From Clostridiales bacterium (GTDB lineage: Bacteria; Bacillota_A; Clostridia; Saccharofermentanales; Saccharofermentanaceae), in the NCBI GenBank assembly GCA_017649745.1, contig JAGCGE010000295.1, positions 1 through 11,954 on the forward strand: DNA of 11,954 nt. Reading direction: 5' to 3'. Shown piece by piece: positions 1 through 7,511 of the stretch (positions within the stretch are counted from its first letter, which is position 1; each line of letters begins with the position of its first letter). Below the pieces are notes generated by a model. The model was not told the origin of the DNA, ran no database searches, and saw only the letters and a list, made by a program, of their open reading frames with translations. The position numbers and the translations under genes were made by a program.

Positions 1-402
1 TACGGAGTTAAGTCAGGTGCTACAAGAGCAAAGGCAACCATTGCATCAAAGAATGCAACTGAGTTTGCAACAAGACTTTATACTGAGTGTCTCGGAAGAG
101 ATCCGGAAGAAGGCGGACTTAAGTTCTGGAGTCTTGGTCTTACAAATCTCGAACTTACAGGTAAACAGGCAGCACATGAGTTCTTCTTCAGTAAAGAGTT
201 CAACGACTTTAATCTTGATAATGAAGGACTTCTTACAAGAATGTATAAGACATTCATGGGACGTGAGCCTGATGATGACGGAATGAACTACTGGCTCAAA
301 GAGATGGAAAACGGCATGACCAAAGAGCAGGTCTTCAACGAGTTCGTTAAGTCAAAAGAGTTCACTGAGATCTGTCAGAAGTACGCGATCGACAGAGGAT
401 AA
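1..402 (+). CDS. DUF4214-repeat protein, C-terminal part (5' end outside window)
   Basis: The reading frame is open from the first base and stops at TAA 400-402, giving the last 133 residues; the start lies upstream of the window. Two copies of a ~45-residue unit are visible. The first, around residues 22-67, runs from FATRLYTECLGRDP to FFFSKEF. The second, around 78-121, runs from LLTRMYKTFMGREP to FVKSKEF. The pattern LY...LGR.PD..G...W and a closing S.EF is that of the DUF4214 family, found in secreted or surface proteins of Clostridia and related to phycobilisome-linker-like repeats. Its molecular role is not established, and binding to cell-surface or extracellular partners is only inference. 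Codon use leans to A/T-ending triplets (Thr is mostly ACA) more than in the genes downstream. A terminator directly follows, so this is the last gene of its transcript. Confidence 0.8.
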   Translation, partial: YGVKSGATRAKATIASKNATEFATRLYTECLGRDPEEGGLKFWSLGLTNLELTGKQAAHEFFFSKEFNDFNLDNEGLLTRMYKTFMGREPDDDGMNYWLKEMENGMTKEQVFNEFVKSKEFTEICQKYAIDRG

Positions 403-410
403 AAATCAAG

Positions 411-443
411 AGGACAGATTCCTTTTCGGGGTCTGTCCTTTTT
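411..443 (+). terminator. Intrinsic terminator after the DUF4214 gene
   Basis: The arms AGGACAGA (411-418) and TCTGTCCT (432-439) pair perfectly. The stem extends inward through T-G, T-G, C-G and C-G pairs to 12 bp around a five-base loop TTTTC (423-427). A run of five T (439-443) follows at once. It starts 8 nt after the stop codon at 402, the usual place for a Rho-independent terminator, and insulates the downstream operon. Confidence 0.88.
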
Positions 444-530
444 CGAAAAAGGCGTAAAGACGGGATGGTACCAAAAAGGTCGCCTCATATTATAATATTT
501 TTCGAAAACAAACAAATATTCGTATCAATA

Positions 531-539
531 TGGTATAAT
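531..539 (+). promoter_or_regulatory. Extended -10 promoter candidate for the pcrA operon
   Basis: TGG followed by a perfect TATAAT (534-539) forms an extended -10 element for the housekeeping sigma factor. The region where a -35 would sit at 17-bp spacing (511-516, AACAAA) does not match TTGACA, so recognition would rest on the TGn extension. Transcription would be expected to start around 545-548, some 30 nt before the chosen pcrA start. A second TATAAT lies at 491-496 without TGn or a clear -35, so it is a weaker alternative. Confidence 0.65.
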
Positions 540-540
540 A

Positions 541-571
541 TCTCCTAAAACAGACAGTGTGTTTTAGGAGA
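541..571 (+). promoter_or_regulatory. Perfect 12-bp inverted repeat over the pcrA start region
   Basis: TCTCCTAAAACA (541-552) and TGTTTTAGGAGA (560-571) are exact reverse complements separated by the seven bases GACAGTG. The left arm begins two bases after the -10 hexamer and covers the expected transcription start. The right arm contains the AGGAG ribosome binding site (566-570) of pcrA. It could act as an operator for a repressor, as an RNA hairpin hiding the binding site, or both. No T-run follows, so it is not a terminator. The dyad itself is certain; the function is inferred. Confidence 0.7.
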
Positions 572-577
572 ATTATT

Positions 578-3010
578 TTGGACGTATTTGGTAATGGGTC
601 CGATGGTCAGTTTGACCTTATCGCGGACCTCGAAAACAGTTATAACGACAGTATAGATACTAGCGGAGACGAGCTCCTGGAGGGGCTTAATCCGGAACAG
701 AGAGAAGCCGTAGAGCACCTTGACGGACCTCTTCTTATCCTGGCAGGCGCAGGCTCGGGCAAGACCCGTGTTATCACCTACAGGATCGCATACATGATGA
801 AGAAACATCATGTATCTGCAGGTTCCATCCTCGCGATCACATTTACGAACAAGGCTGCCAACGAGATGAAGGAACGTATCAACAAGCTTGTCGGCGACAG
901 TTCCAAATATATCTGGAGCGGAACTTTTCACTCCATCTTCGCGAGGATATTGAGAAGACATGCCGAGTGCATCGGTTTTGATTCGTCATTTACCATCGTT
1001 GATACTGACGATCAGGTCAAGCTTATAAGGCAGATCATGGCTGAACTTGAAATTCCGGAGAAGCTCTTTAAGCCGAAGAGCTTCCAGTTCGAGATCTCAA
1101 AGCAGAAGAATGACATGGTAAGTGTCGAAGAATATGAGAGACGCGCAGGTCAGGACAGCTATTATAAGAATGCGGCCAGAGTCTATAAACGTTACCAGCA
1201 GAGGCTTCTCGAGAATAACAGCATGGACTTTGACGATATCCTGATCTATATGGTCAAACTCCTTCAGTCAGATCCTGAGGTACTCTCGTTCTATCAGAAC
1301 AAGTTTAAATACATCATGGTCGACGAGTATCAGGATACGAACCGCGCTCAGTATATGGCGGTCAAACTCCTTTCTGATGCGCATAAGAATATATGTGTTG
1401 TCGGTGACGACGACCAGTCCATCTATTCTTTCCGTGGCGCGGATGTTCGTATGATCTTAAGCTTTGAGAAGGATTTCAAAGGTGCGAAGGTAATTAAGCT
1501 CGAGCAGAACTACAGATCGACTTCAACGATCCTTGAAGCAGCCAATGCGATCATTGCCAACAACAAGAGCCGTAAGTCCAAAAAGCTCAGGACTGACGGC
1601 GACCGCGGTGATCCGATCATCCTTATGAATACGGATACCCAGCTGTCGGAGGCTAAATTCACGGCTGACACTATCCTGAAGCTCCTTAAGAGCGGCAAGT
1701 GTCAGTATTCCGATATCGCAGTCCTCTACAGGATGAATGCTTTATCGCGTTCATTGGAGTCTGCGCTCAGGGAGAGCGGGATACCGTTTAAGATCTACGG
1801 CGGCATCCGATTCTACGACCGTAAGGAGATCAAGGACGTTTTCGCGTATTTAAGGCTTATCGCTGACGGTAAGGATAACCTTGCTTTTGAGAGAGTCATC
1901 AACGTACCGAGAAGAGGTATCGGTGATACGACTGTCGACAGAGTAAGAGAACTCGCGATCGATATGGGAACCGACTGCCTTACGATCTGCAGGGATGCTT
2001 TTGACTTCCCGGAGCTTTCCCGTGCGGCATCCAAGCTCAACGGTTTCTATTCGCTGATCGACATGATGCGTGAGGAATTAAGGAAGAACGAGAAAACCTT
2101 CTCGGAATATATCGATTATGTTGAGACTAAGTCGGGTATCGTTGATGACATCATCGCTCAAAGGGAGAGCAAAGGCGAGCTCATAGACAGAGTCGAGAAC
2201 TTAAAAGAGCTCCTGACCGAAGCCGTAGAATTTGAAAAGAGCAGGAGAGCCGAGACCTTTGACGGGGAGAACCTCCGTAAGCTCGAAGCCGAGAATGACA
2301 TCCTCAATATCGAGATAAAGAACGATCCTTATCTTGAGAACGAGACGAAGAATATTGATACGCTGGAAGGTCTTCTTGATGCATATCTCGAAAACGCTGC
2401 GCTTTATTCCGCGGGAGACGAAGAAGAGGGCGACAACAACGTTAAGCTCATGTCTATCCACAGCGCCAAGGGCCTCGAGTTCGGAGCCGTATTCCTGGTA
2501 GGTGCCGAGGAAGGAGTGTTCCCGAGCTATAAGTGTATGTCGGCCGAGTCCGATCTCGAGGAGGAAAGACGCCTTATGTATGTTGCGGTAACGAGAGCCA
2601 AGAGAAATCTCTTCATCACCGTAACGAGGAACAGGATGCTCTTCGGACAGACGCAGTGCAATGCTCCGTCGAGATTTCTTAAGGAGATGCCGTCTGAACT
2701 GGTATATCTCATGGGATCAAAGAGAGAGATCCAAAAGCCAGCAGAAGCTCCTGCTGCTCCAAGGCGTGCATATTCCGCTAAGGACGTAACTAATAAGCTC
2801 AAGGCAGGCTTTACGCAGAAGCCGCAGGCTAAGACCGGAGGTCTTGATCCGTCCGAGATGACAGTCGGACTTAAAGTTGTGCACGACAGGTTCGGAGAAG
2901 GTATTATAATAAAAGCAGAACCTGTGGCAGGCGATTGTCTTGTCACGATCGATTTTGACGGAATGAAGAAGAACATGCTTGCAAAGTCGGCTGGCCTTAA
3001 GAAAGCATAG
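578..3010 (+). CDS. pcrA: ATP-dependent DNA helicase PcrA/UvrD (SF1A)
   Basis: This is a 3'-5' DNA helicase used in nucleotide excision repair, clearance of RecA filaments and replication of some plasmids. All SF1A motifs are present: Q-motif LNPEQREAV (37-45), Walker A AGAGSGKT (56-63), motif Ia AITFTNKAA, motif II VDEYQDTN (248-255), motif III GDDDQSIYSFRGAD, motif IV LEQNYRST (308-315), motif V SIHSAKGLEF and motif VI EEERRLMYVAVTRAKR. The C-terminus has the PcrA Tudor-like domain (DRFGEGII... to the end), which in the family contacts RNA polymerase. The TTG at 578 is chosen because AGGAG (566-570) lies seven bases upstream; a GTG at 557 in the same frame has no binding site. The resulting 810 residues exceed the usual ~720-760. 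The extra length comes from an acidic N-terminal lead of ~36 residues and a charged insertion near 558-592. It is first in a tight operon. Confidence 0.96.
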   Translation: MDVFGNGSDGQFDLIADLENSYNDSIDTSGDELLEGLNPEQREAVEHLDGPLLILAGAGSGKTRVITYRIAYMMKKHHVSAGSILAITFTNKAANEMKERINKLVGDSSKYIWSGTFHSIFARILRRHAECIGFDSSFTIVDTDDQVKLIRQIMAELEIPEKLFKPKSFQFEISKQKNDMVSVEEYERRAGQDSYYKNAARVYKRYQQRLLENNSMDFDDILIYMVKLLQSDPEVLSFYQNKFKYIMVDEYQDTNRAQYMAVKLLSDAHKNICVVGDDDQSIYSFRGADVRMILSFEKDFKGAKVIKLEQNYRSTSTILEAANAIIANNKSRKSKKLRTDGDRGDPIILMNTDTQLSEAKFTADTILKLLKSGKCQYSDIAVLYRMNALSRSLESALRESGIPFKIYGGIRFYDRKEIKDVFAYLRLIADGKDNLAFERVINVPRRGIGDTTVDRVRELAIDMGTDCLTICRDAFDFPELSRAASKLNGFYSLIDMMREELRKNEKTFSEYIDYVETKSGIVDDIIAQRESKGELIDRVENLKELLTEAVEFEKSRRAETFDGENLRKLEAENDILNIEIKNDPYLENETKNIDTLEGLLDAYLENAALYSAGDEEEGDNNVKLMSIHSAKGLEFGAVFLVGAEEGVFPSYKCMSAESDLEEERRLMYVAVTRAKRNLFITVTRNRMLFGQTQCNAPSRFLKEMPSELVYLMGSKREIQKPAEAPAAPRRAYSAKDVTNKLKAGFTQKPQAKTGGLDPSEMTVGLKVVHDRFGEGIIIKAEPVAGDCLVTIDFDGMKKNMLAKSAGLKKA

Positions 3011-3032
3011 GGCAGCCGCAAAAGGAGAGTTT

Positions 3033-4253
3033 ATGTCTGAAAATAACCTGTTCGATATGTTCAAGGACGAATTCAGCGGAGTGGAGTTTCAGCCGCTCGT
3101 TATCCAGAACGAGAAGGACGGCGAATACTTAAGGATCTTAAGAGATGAGAGAGAAAAGAACCTTTCTCCGTTTGCGTTCAGGACAGCGGACACCAGAGGC
3201 AGACTTAAACCTGAACAGCCGTGCATCATAAGAACGGCTTTTGAGCGTGACATGGGAAGGATAATCTTTTCCCAGTCCTTCAGGAGACTTCGTCATAAGA
3301 CCCAGGTCTTCTTTAATCCGTTGAACGACCACATCTGTTCCAGGATCGAGCACGTTATCTATGTTAACTACATCGCGACGATCATCGGAAGAGCTCTTAA
3401 CCTTAACACTGATCTTATCCAGGCCATCGCCATGGGACACGATATCGGACATGCTCCTTTCGGACATTCCGGAGAGAGGGCTTTGGATAAGTGCATGAGA
3501 ACTGTTGACCCGGAAGCCTTTTTCGAGCATGAGCAGCAGAGCCTTCGTGTACTGGATGTTCTCGAGGAACATTCAAAGGGCAACTACGGACTTAACATCT
3601 CGTTTGAGGTCAGGGACGGCATCGTATCGCACTGCGGCGAGACGTATGACGAGAGATATCTCTCGCCTAAGCGAGACAAAACGACGGAGTCCATCGTCAA
3701 TAAGGGGAAGAAGGACAGGACGGCACCTGCCACTTTGGAAGGCTGCGTCGTAAGATTCGCGGATAAGATCGCCTATGTCGGACGAGACATGGAAGATGCC
3801 CTGAGAGCGGGATTCATCAATAACGAATACCTGCCGTCCGAGGTCAAGAACCGTCTCGGAAACACCAACGCGGAGGTGATCAACACCCTCGTCGGAGACA
3901 TCATCCACAACTCTCTCGATAAGGATGAGATAAGGATGTCCGACGCGACTTTTGAAGCGATGAACGAGTTCCTTAAAAGGAACGTGGAGCAGATATATCT
4001 GTCCAAGAAGATTATGACTTACGAGAAGAGCGTAACTACCACGGTAGAGGCGCTTTTCGAGGCCTTCATGGAGGCTTCGGAAGATATTGAGAAATCACTT
4101 AGATCGACCTCTAAGGTCATACGTGATTTCGCGAACTTCATAGTGGAACACCCTGACAAGGATGCGACAGATCTTAGAAAAACGGCTGACTACATCTCGG
4201 GTATGACGGACACGTTCTGCACCCAGTGTTTTGAACAGCTTTTCAGAATATGA
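3033..4253 (+). CDS. dgt: dGTPase-like deoxynucleoside triphosphate triphosphohydrolase (HD family)
   Basis: Members of this family split dNTPs into the deoxynucleoside and tripolyphosphate, tuning the deoxynucleotide pool in the cytoplasm; some restrict phage replication. The 406-residue protein has the family signature FSQSFRRLRHKTQVFF (79-94) followed by the HD-superfamily metal ligands: H107 in SRIEHVIYV, H136-D137 in MGHDIGHAPFGH, and D244 in RFADKIAYVGRD. The length suits the shorter dGTPase-like group rather than E. coli Dgt (~505). The ATG at 3033 is chosen because AAGGAG (3022-3027) sits five bases upstream; the frame runs open further back into the end of pcrA but without a binding site there. 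It starts 22 nt after the pcrA stop, so the two are very likely co-transcribed. Which dNTP is preferred cannot be read from the sequence. Confidence 0.92.
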   Translation: MSENNLFDMFKDEFSGVEFQPLVIQNEKDGEYLRILRDEREKNLSPFAFRTADTRGRLKPEQPCIIRTAFERDMGRIIFSQSFRRLRHKTQVFFNPLNDHICSRIEHVIYVNYIATIIGRALNLNTDLIQAIAMGHDIGHAPFGHSGERALDKCMRTVDPEAFFEHEQQSLRVLDVLEEHSKGNYGLNISFEVRDGIVSHCGETYDERYLSPKRDKTTESIVNKGKKDRTAPATLEGCVVRFADKIAYVGRDMEDALRAGFINNEYLPSEVKNRLGNTNAEVINTLVGDIIHNSLDKDEIRMSDATFEAMNEFLKRNVEQIYLSKKIMTYEKSVTTTVEALFEAFMEASEDIEKSLRSTSKVIRDFANFIVEHPDKDATDLRKTADYISGMTDTFCTQCFEQLFRI

Positions 4254-4266
4254 GCGGAGGAATAAG

Positions 4267-4869
4267 ATGAGCGACCAATACGGTTTTTTCGCGATGCTGG
4301 ACCGCATGCAGTACATCAACAGATGGGGACTGATGAGAAACAGCAGAACAGAGAATATCAAAGAGCACAGTTTCGACGTGGCTATAATCGCACACGCACT
4401 TACTCTTATCCATAACGACATCGGAGAAGGCATGAAACTCGACCCTTACAAGGTCCAGTCCTATGCGATCTATCACGATTGCACGGAGATAATTACCGGA
4501 GATCTGCCTACCCCGATCAAGTACAAAAATGACATAATAAAGAAGGCGTACAAAGAAGTCGAGCAGGAAGCCGCGGAGACTTTGTCAGGGCTCCTTCCCG
4601 ATTTCATGCAGGATGAATATCTGGAACTTCTGGCGCCTGACACCGACAGCGAAGAAGGTAAGCTCACCCATAAGCTGGTGAAGGCAGCCGACCGCATCTC
4701 CGCATACCTTAAGTGCGTATCCGAAGAGAACTTCGGCAACAAGGAATTCGTAAGCGCGAAGGAAGAGATCGGCAGGACCATCAAGGCTATAGGTCTTCCT
4801 GAAGTCGACTACTTCATGGAAAAGTTCGTTCCCGCATACGGAATGACATTGGACGAGATCAGTAAGTAA
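4267..4869 (+). CDS. yfbR: 5'-deoxynucleotidase YfbR-like (HD family)
   Basis: YfbR removes the phosphate from deoxyribonucleoside 5'-monophosphates, giving deoxynucleosides, with a divalent metal in an HD fold. The 200-residue product aligns with remembered E. coli YfbR nearly end to end. INRWGLMRN carries the specificity pair R19-W20, and RTENIKEHS holds metal ligand H34. YHDCTEIITGDLPTPIKY has H70-D71 and the active-site acids E74 and D79. KAADRISAYLKC gives D142, and DYFMEKFVPAY matches the conserved C-terminus. ATG 4267 follows GGAGG (4256-4260) at six bases, and 13 nt separate it from the dgt stop. Lying directly behind a dNTPase, it suggests coordinated breakdown of deoxynucleotides; the coupling is inference, the enzyme identity is firm. 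Confidence 0.94.
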   Translation: MSDQYGFFAMLDRMQYINRWGLMRNSRTENIKEHSFDVAIIAHALTLIHNDIGEGMKLDPYKVQSYAIYHDCTEIITGDLPTPIKYKNDIIKKAYKEVEQEAAETLSGLLPDFMQDEYLELLAPDTDSEEGKLTHKLVKAADRISAYLKCVSEENFGNKEFVSAKEEIGRTIKAIGLPEVDYFMEKFVPAYGMTLDEISK

Positions 4870-4883
4870 GAAGGACAGATGAA

Positions 4884-7460
4884 TTGAAGAAACATAACAG
4901 TTTAGGTTACATGCTCGCTTCCATGATCACGCTATTTATAGCGCTGGCGGCAGCGTGCATCTTTATGATAATTTTGAAGCCTCAGGCTGCGAAGAGCCTT
5001 AGTAGTGAAGGCGAGAACATTATAAGAAGGACCATCGAGATCACGGCTACGGGTGCGTCCGAAGACGACATCATCCGTAAGATCGATGCGGGTTCCGTGA
5101 GCGTAGGCGACTATGTTGCAACTTCCTTCACGGGTTCCGTCTATCTTCTCCAGGACAAGGACGATCAGGCATTCGCATCCGACCTGTCATACGCCCTCTA
5201 CGGCGACAGTTCCAAGACCTCTGACATCAAGACCGATCTTGATTCCTATTCTCGAAAATACGTGATCGACAAATACTCCGTTGATATCGACGAGACCTAC
5301 GGTCTTTCGAACCCTCTTACTGATTCAAAGGGAAGCAGGATCAATTCCTGTGAGATCACCAAGCCGATGGACAGCGACAGCGGATACACCATCGGAATAA
5401 GACAGGTCGAAGGTATCTGTGATATCGACGGCGATGAAGTTCGTACAGACTTTTACGTTGACGGTACCATCTATCAGGCAACCATCAAATATGACGAAGA
5501 GGGAAGCAACAACTTTAAGGTCTCCTGGGACACATCAGGAGTTGAAGAAGGTCTTCACGAAGTAAAGCTCCTCTTAAGATCATCCGACGGCCGAGGCTTT
5601 ATCGCAGCAGGCGGAACGGTCAAGATCCCTCACTGCATGCAGATCGCCAATAACGGAGTTTCAAACGGAACCATCGGTCCTGATACCAACGATTCATGGT
5701 ATGCATTATTCGTCGACGAAGGCGACTGCTACGTTAACTTCGTAGAGATCTCCGACGACATCGCGGTAAGCCTTTACGATATCTACGGAAATCCTATCGG
5801 AACAAACGACATGAAGAATTCCGACTACGAAGTACTAAGAGGCAAGAGCCAGGATATCCCTGCGATCGAAGAAGATACGGGTATCGACGGCCTTACCAGC
5901 GTCTACTATGTCCACGTTTCCAGATCTCTGGACTATGGTCAGCTCGAAGACGATCCGAGCAGAGAAGAGATCTCCTATAAGATGGTCCAGTCTCCTAACG
6001 TCGTTAAGTACGACGGACAGTACTACGCGGCACCGGGAAACACTATGGCACTTCCTGCAGCTATTCCAATAAGCGGAAAGGATACCGAGATAGCTTCAAA
6101 AGAGATCACTCTCGTAGACTTAAGCGGCAATACCACGACTAAGACTGTCGGTGAAGTAACATTCCTTCCAATAAACGGATTCCTGGATCAGTTTGTCGTT
6201 AAGGATTTCAGCACAGGTGAAGAGATCGACATGTGTCCTGCATTCAATAGCGAAGATCAGTTCTACGGTTTCTACTGTAACGGCAAGCCGAGCACCATCT
6301 CAGTCGATGCGGTGGCGCTTGAAGGCTATGCAGCAAACATCACCGTTACGGGAACATCTTCTATCGGCAATACCAACGTTGAACTCGGACAGAGCATAGC
6401 CCTCGTTCCTGGTGAGAATACTGTCGAAGTCAACGTTGAATCCTTCGCGGGATACACGAGAACATATACGCTCTATATCCTTAACGGCGAAGATAAGGAC
6501 GGATTTAAGTCGGGAACTCTTAATAGATTCCCTGAGTCATACTATAGCGGTCTTTGGATGCTCCATTGTCTGCACCCGGACTACGTATTTAAGCCTTACA
6601 ACACGGGACTTGATTACTATACTGTCCTCGATAATGAGGATAATGCGGACAGGAGCCTCGCGAGCAACTACTCTCATCCGAACTGGGTCGTAAGCTCGAG
6701 CCCTGTGTACGACGGCGGCGGTTGGATGACGGCCAAGTACGACGTAGTAAACTACTTCTTAGATCCACGTAACTTCCTGTCACCTCGCGACATCTTCCAG
6801 TTCGAACTTCTGTCGTTCGAGCCGTCGGCTCAGACCATCGAAGGTGTTGAAGCTATGGTCGAGGGAAGCTTCATGGATGATGATTCGATAGACTATGCGA
6901 ACATAATCTACGGGGCAGGTCAGACTGCCAACGTATCTCCTTATTTCCTCGCGAGCAGGATCCTCCAGGAGATGGGCTATGGCGGACAGTCGCTTCTTTG
7001 TCACGGAACACTTCCGGGATATGAAGGCTACTATAACTTCTACAATATCGGTTCCACGCCTGATCCGAGCATCGAGAACGGTGCACTCATAAACGGTGCC
7101 AAGTATGCGATGTGGGGTAAGGACCCGGACGGACAGCAGATCACCGATGAAGAACGCGAACTCATGCTTCCATGGGATTCCGTAGATAAGGCTATCACGG
7201 GCGGCGCTTTGTGGATCGCTTCCAGATACACTACGGCTGGTCAGGATACTCTTTATTTCCAGAAGTTTGACGTTATCGATAATGATGACGGATTATACGA
7301 GCATCAGTACGCTCAGAATATCTCGATGGCCTACACCGAAGGACACAGGTATTTTGACAGTTACGCTTCGATAGGAATGCTCGATCAGTCATTCGTATTT
7401 GTCATCCCGGTCTATGACAATATGCCGGCGGAATACGGTTATCTGCCTGATCCGACTTAA
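4884..7460 (+). CDS. Membrane-anchored GH73-type N-acetylglucosaminidase with Ig-like and cadherin-like domains
   Basis: This is a predicted cell-wall hydrolase that would cut the glycan strand of peptidoglycan outside the membrane. A hydrophobic segment at 7-31 acts as signal anchor; no clear signal-peptidase site follows. An Ig-like region lies near 165-249, then a possible PPC-like beta-sandwich (about 250-355), then a cadherin-like beta-sandwich (about 479-537, ending RTYTLYILNGED). From about 545 to the end is the glucosaminidase domain, with NYSHPNWVVSS, YDGGGW, DPRNFLSPRDIFQFELLSF, VSPYFLASRILQEMG, LPGYEGYYNFYNIG and GQDTLYFQKFDV. Glu696 in LQEMG is the expected catalytic acid by analogy with the family. 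The TTG start is set by AAGGA (4871-4875) eight bases upstream; the nearby ATG at 4879 is in another frame and stops after two codons. It begins 14 nt after yfbR, so co-transcription is likely although the job is unrelated. Confidence 0.86.
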   Translation: MKKHNSLGYMLASMITLFIALAAACIFMIILKPQAAKSLSSEGENIIRRTIEITATGASEDDIIRKIDAGSVSVGDYVATSFTGSVYLLQDKDDQAFASDLSYALYGDSSKTSDIKTDLDSYSRKYVIDKYSVDIDETYGLSNPLTDSKGSRINSCEITKPMDSDSGYTIGIRQVEGICDIDGDEVRTDFYVDGTIYQATIKYDEEGSNNFKVSWDTSGVEEGLHEVKLLLRSSDGRGFIAAGGTVKIPHCMQIANNGVSNGTIGPDTNDSWYALFVDEGDCYVNFVEISDDIAVSLYDIYGNPIGTNDMKNSDYEVLRGKSQDIPAIEEDTGIDGLTSVYYVHVSRSLDYGQLEDDPSREEISYKMVQSPNVVKYDGQYYAAPGNTMALPAAIPISGKDTEIASKEITLVDLSGNTTTKTVGEVTFLPINGFLDQFVVKDFSTGEEIDMCPAFNSEDQFYGFYCNGKPSTISVDAVALEGYAANITVTGTSSIGNTNVELGQSIALVPGENTVEVNVESFAGYTRTYTLYILNGEDKDGFKSGTLNRFPESYYSGLWMLHCLHPDYVFKPYNTGLDYYTVLDNEDNADRSLASNYSHPNWVVSSSPVYDGGGWMTAKYDVVNYFLDPRNFLSPRDIFQFELLSFEPSAQTIEGVEAMVEGSFMDDDSIDYANIIYGAGQTANVSPYFLASRILQEMGYGGQSLLCHGTLPGYEGYYNFYNIGSTPDPSIENGALINGAKYAMWGKDPDGQQITDEERELMLPWDSVDKAITGGALWIASRYTTAGQDTLYFQKFDVIDNDDGLYEHQYAQNISMAYTEGHRYFDSYASIGMLDQSFVFVIPVYDNMPAEYGYLPDPT

Positions 7461-7462
7461 GA

Positions 7463-7471
7463 TGATATAAT
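7463..7471 (+). promoter_or_regulatory. Extended -10 promoter candidate before the cohesin-like gene
   Basis: TGA followed by a perfect TATAAT (7466-7471) lies 2-10 bases past the hydrolase stop codon. The -35 position at 17-bp spacing (CTGCCT, 7443-7448) is a poor match, as with the pcrA promoter. Initiation near 7478 would leave a leader of about 34 nt. No terminator is seen in the 51-nt gap, so read-through from the upstream genes is also possible. Confidence 0.55.
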
Positions 7472-7511
7472 GTAGGCGTTGGACAAAACTTTTTCGGACA
7501 GGAGAGGGATC

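Noticed and set aside
455..485. A GGATGGTACC stretch resembling the antiterminator core of a T-box leader
   Set aside because: A terminator ends only ~15 bases before, leaving no room for the specifier stem. The expected antiterminator/terminator pair and T-run are missing, and pcrA is not an aminoacyl-tRNA or amino-acid gene.
557..577. GTG at 557 as an earlier start for pcrA
   Set aside because: It lies in the loop of the inverted repeat with no ribosome binding site upstream, while TTG 578 has AGGAG at seven bases.
2905..2910. TATAAT inside the 3' end of pcrA as a promoter for dgt
   Set aside because: There is no TG extension and no -35 at workable spacing. It encodes part of the GEGIII segment of the Tudor domain and dgt follows within 22 nt of pcrA.
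2527..3021. Minus-strand open frame of 164 codons against the pcrA 3' end
   Set aside because: It is fully antisense to the helicase motif VI and Tudor region, with no family resemblance.
5410..5465. Asp-rich stretch (ICDIDGDEVRTD) in the wall hydrolase as a dockerin to match the neighbouring cohesin-like domain
   Set aside because: It lacks the duplicated 12-residue calcium loop and helix pattern of dockerins and sits within an Ig-like beta region.
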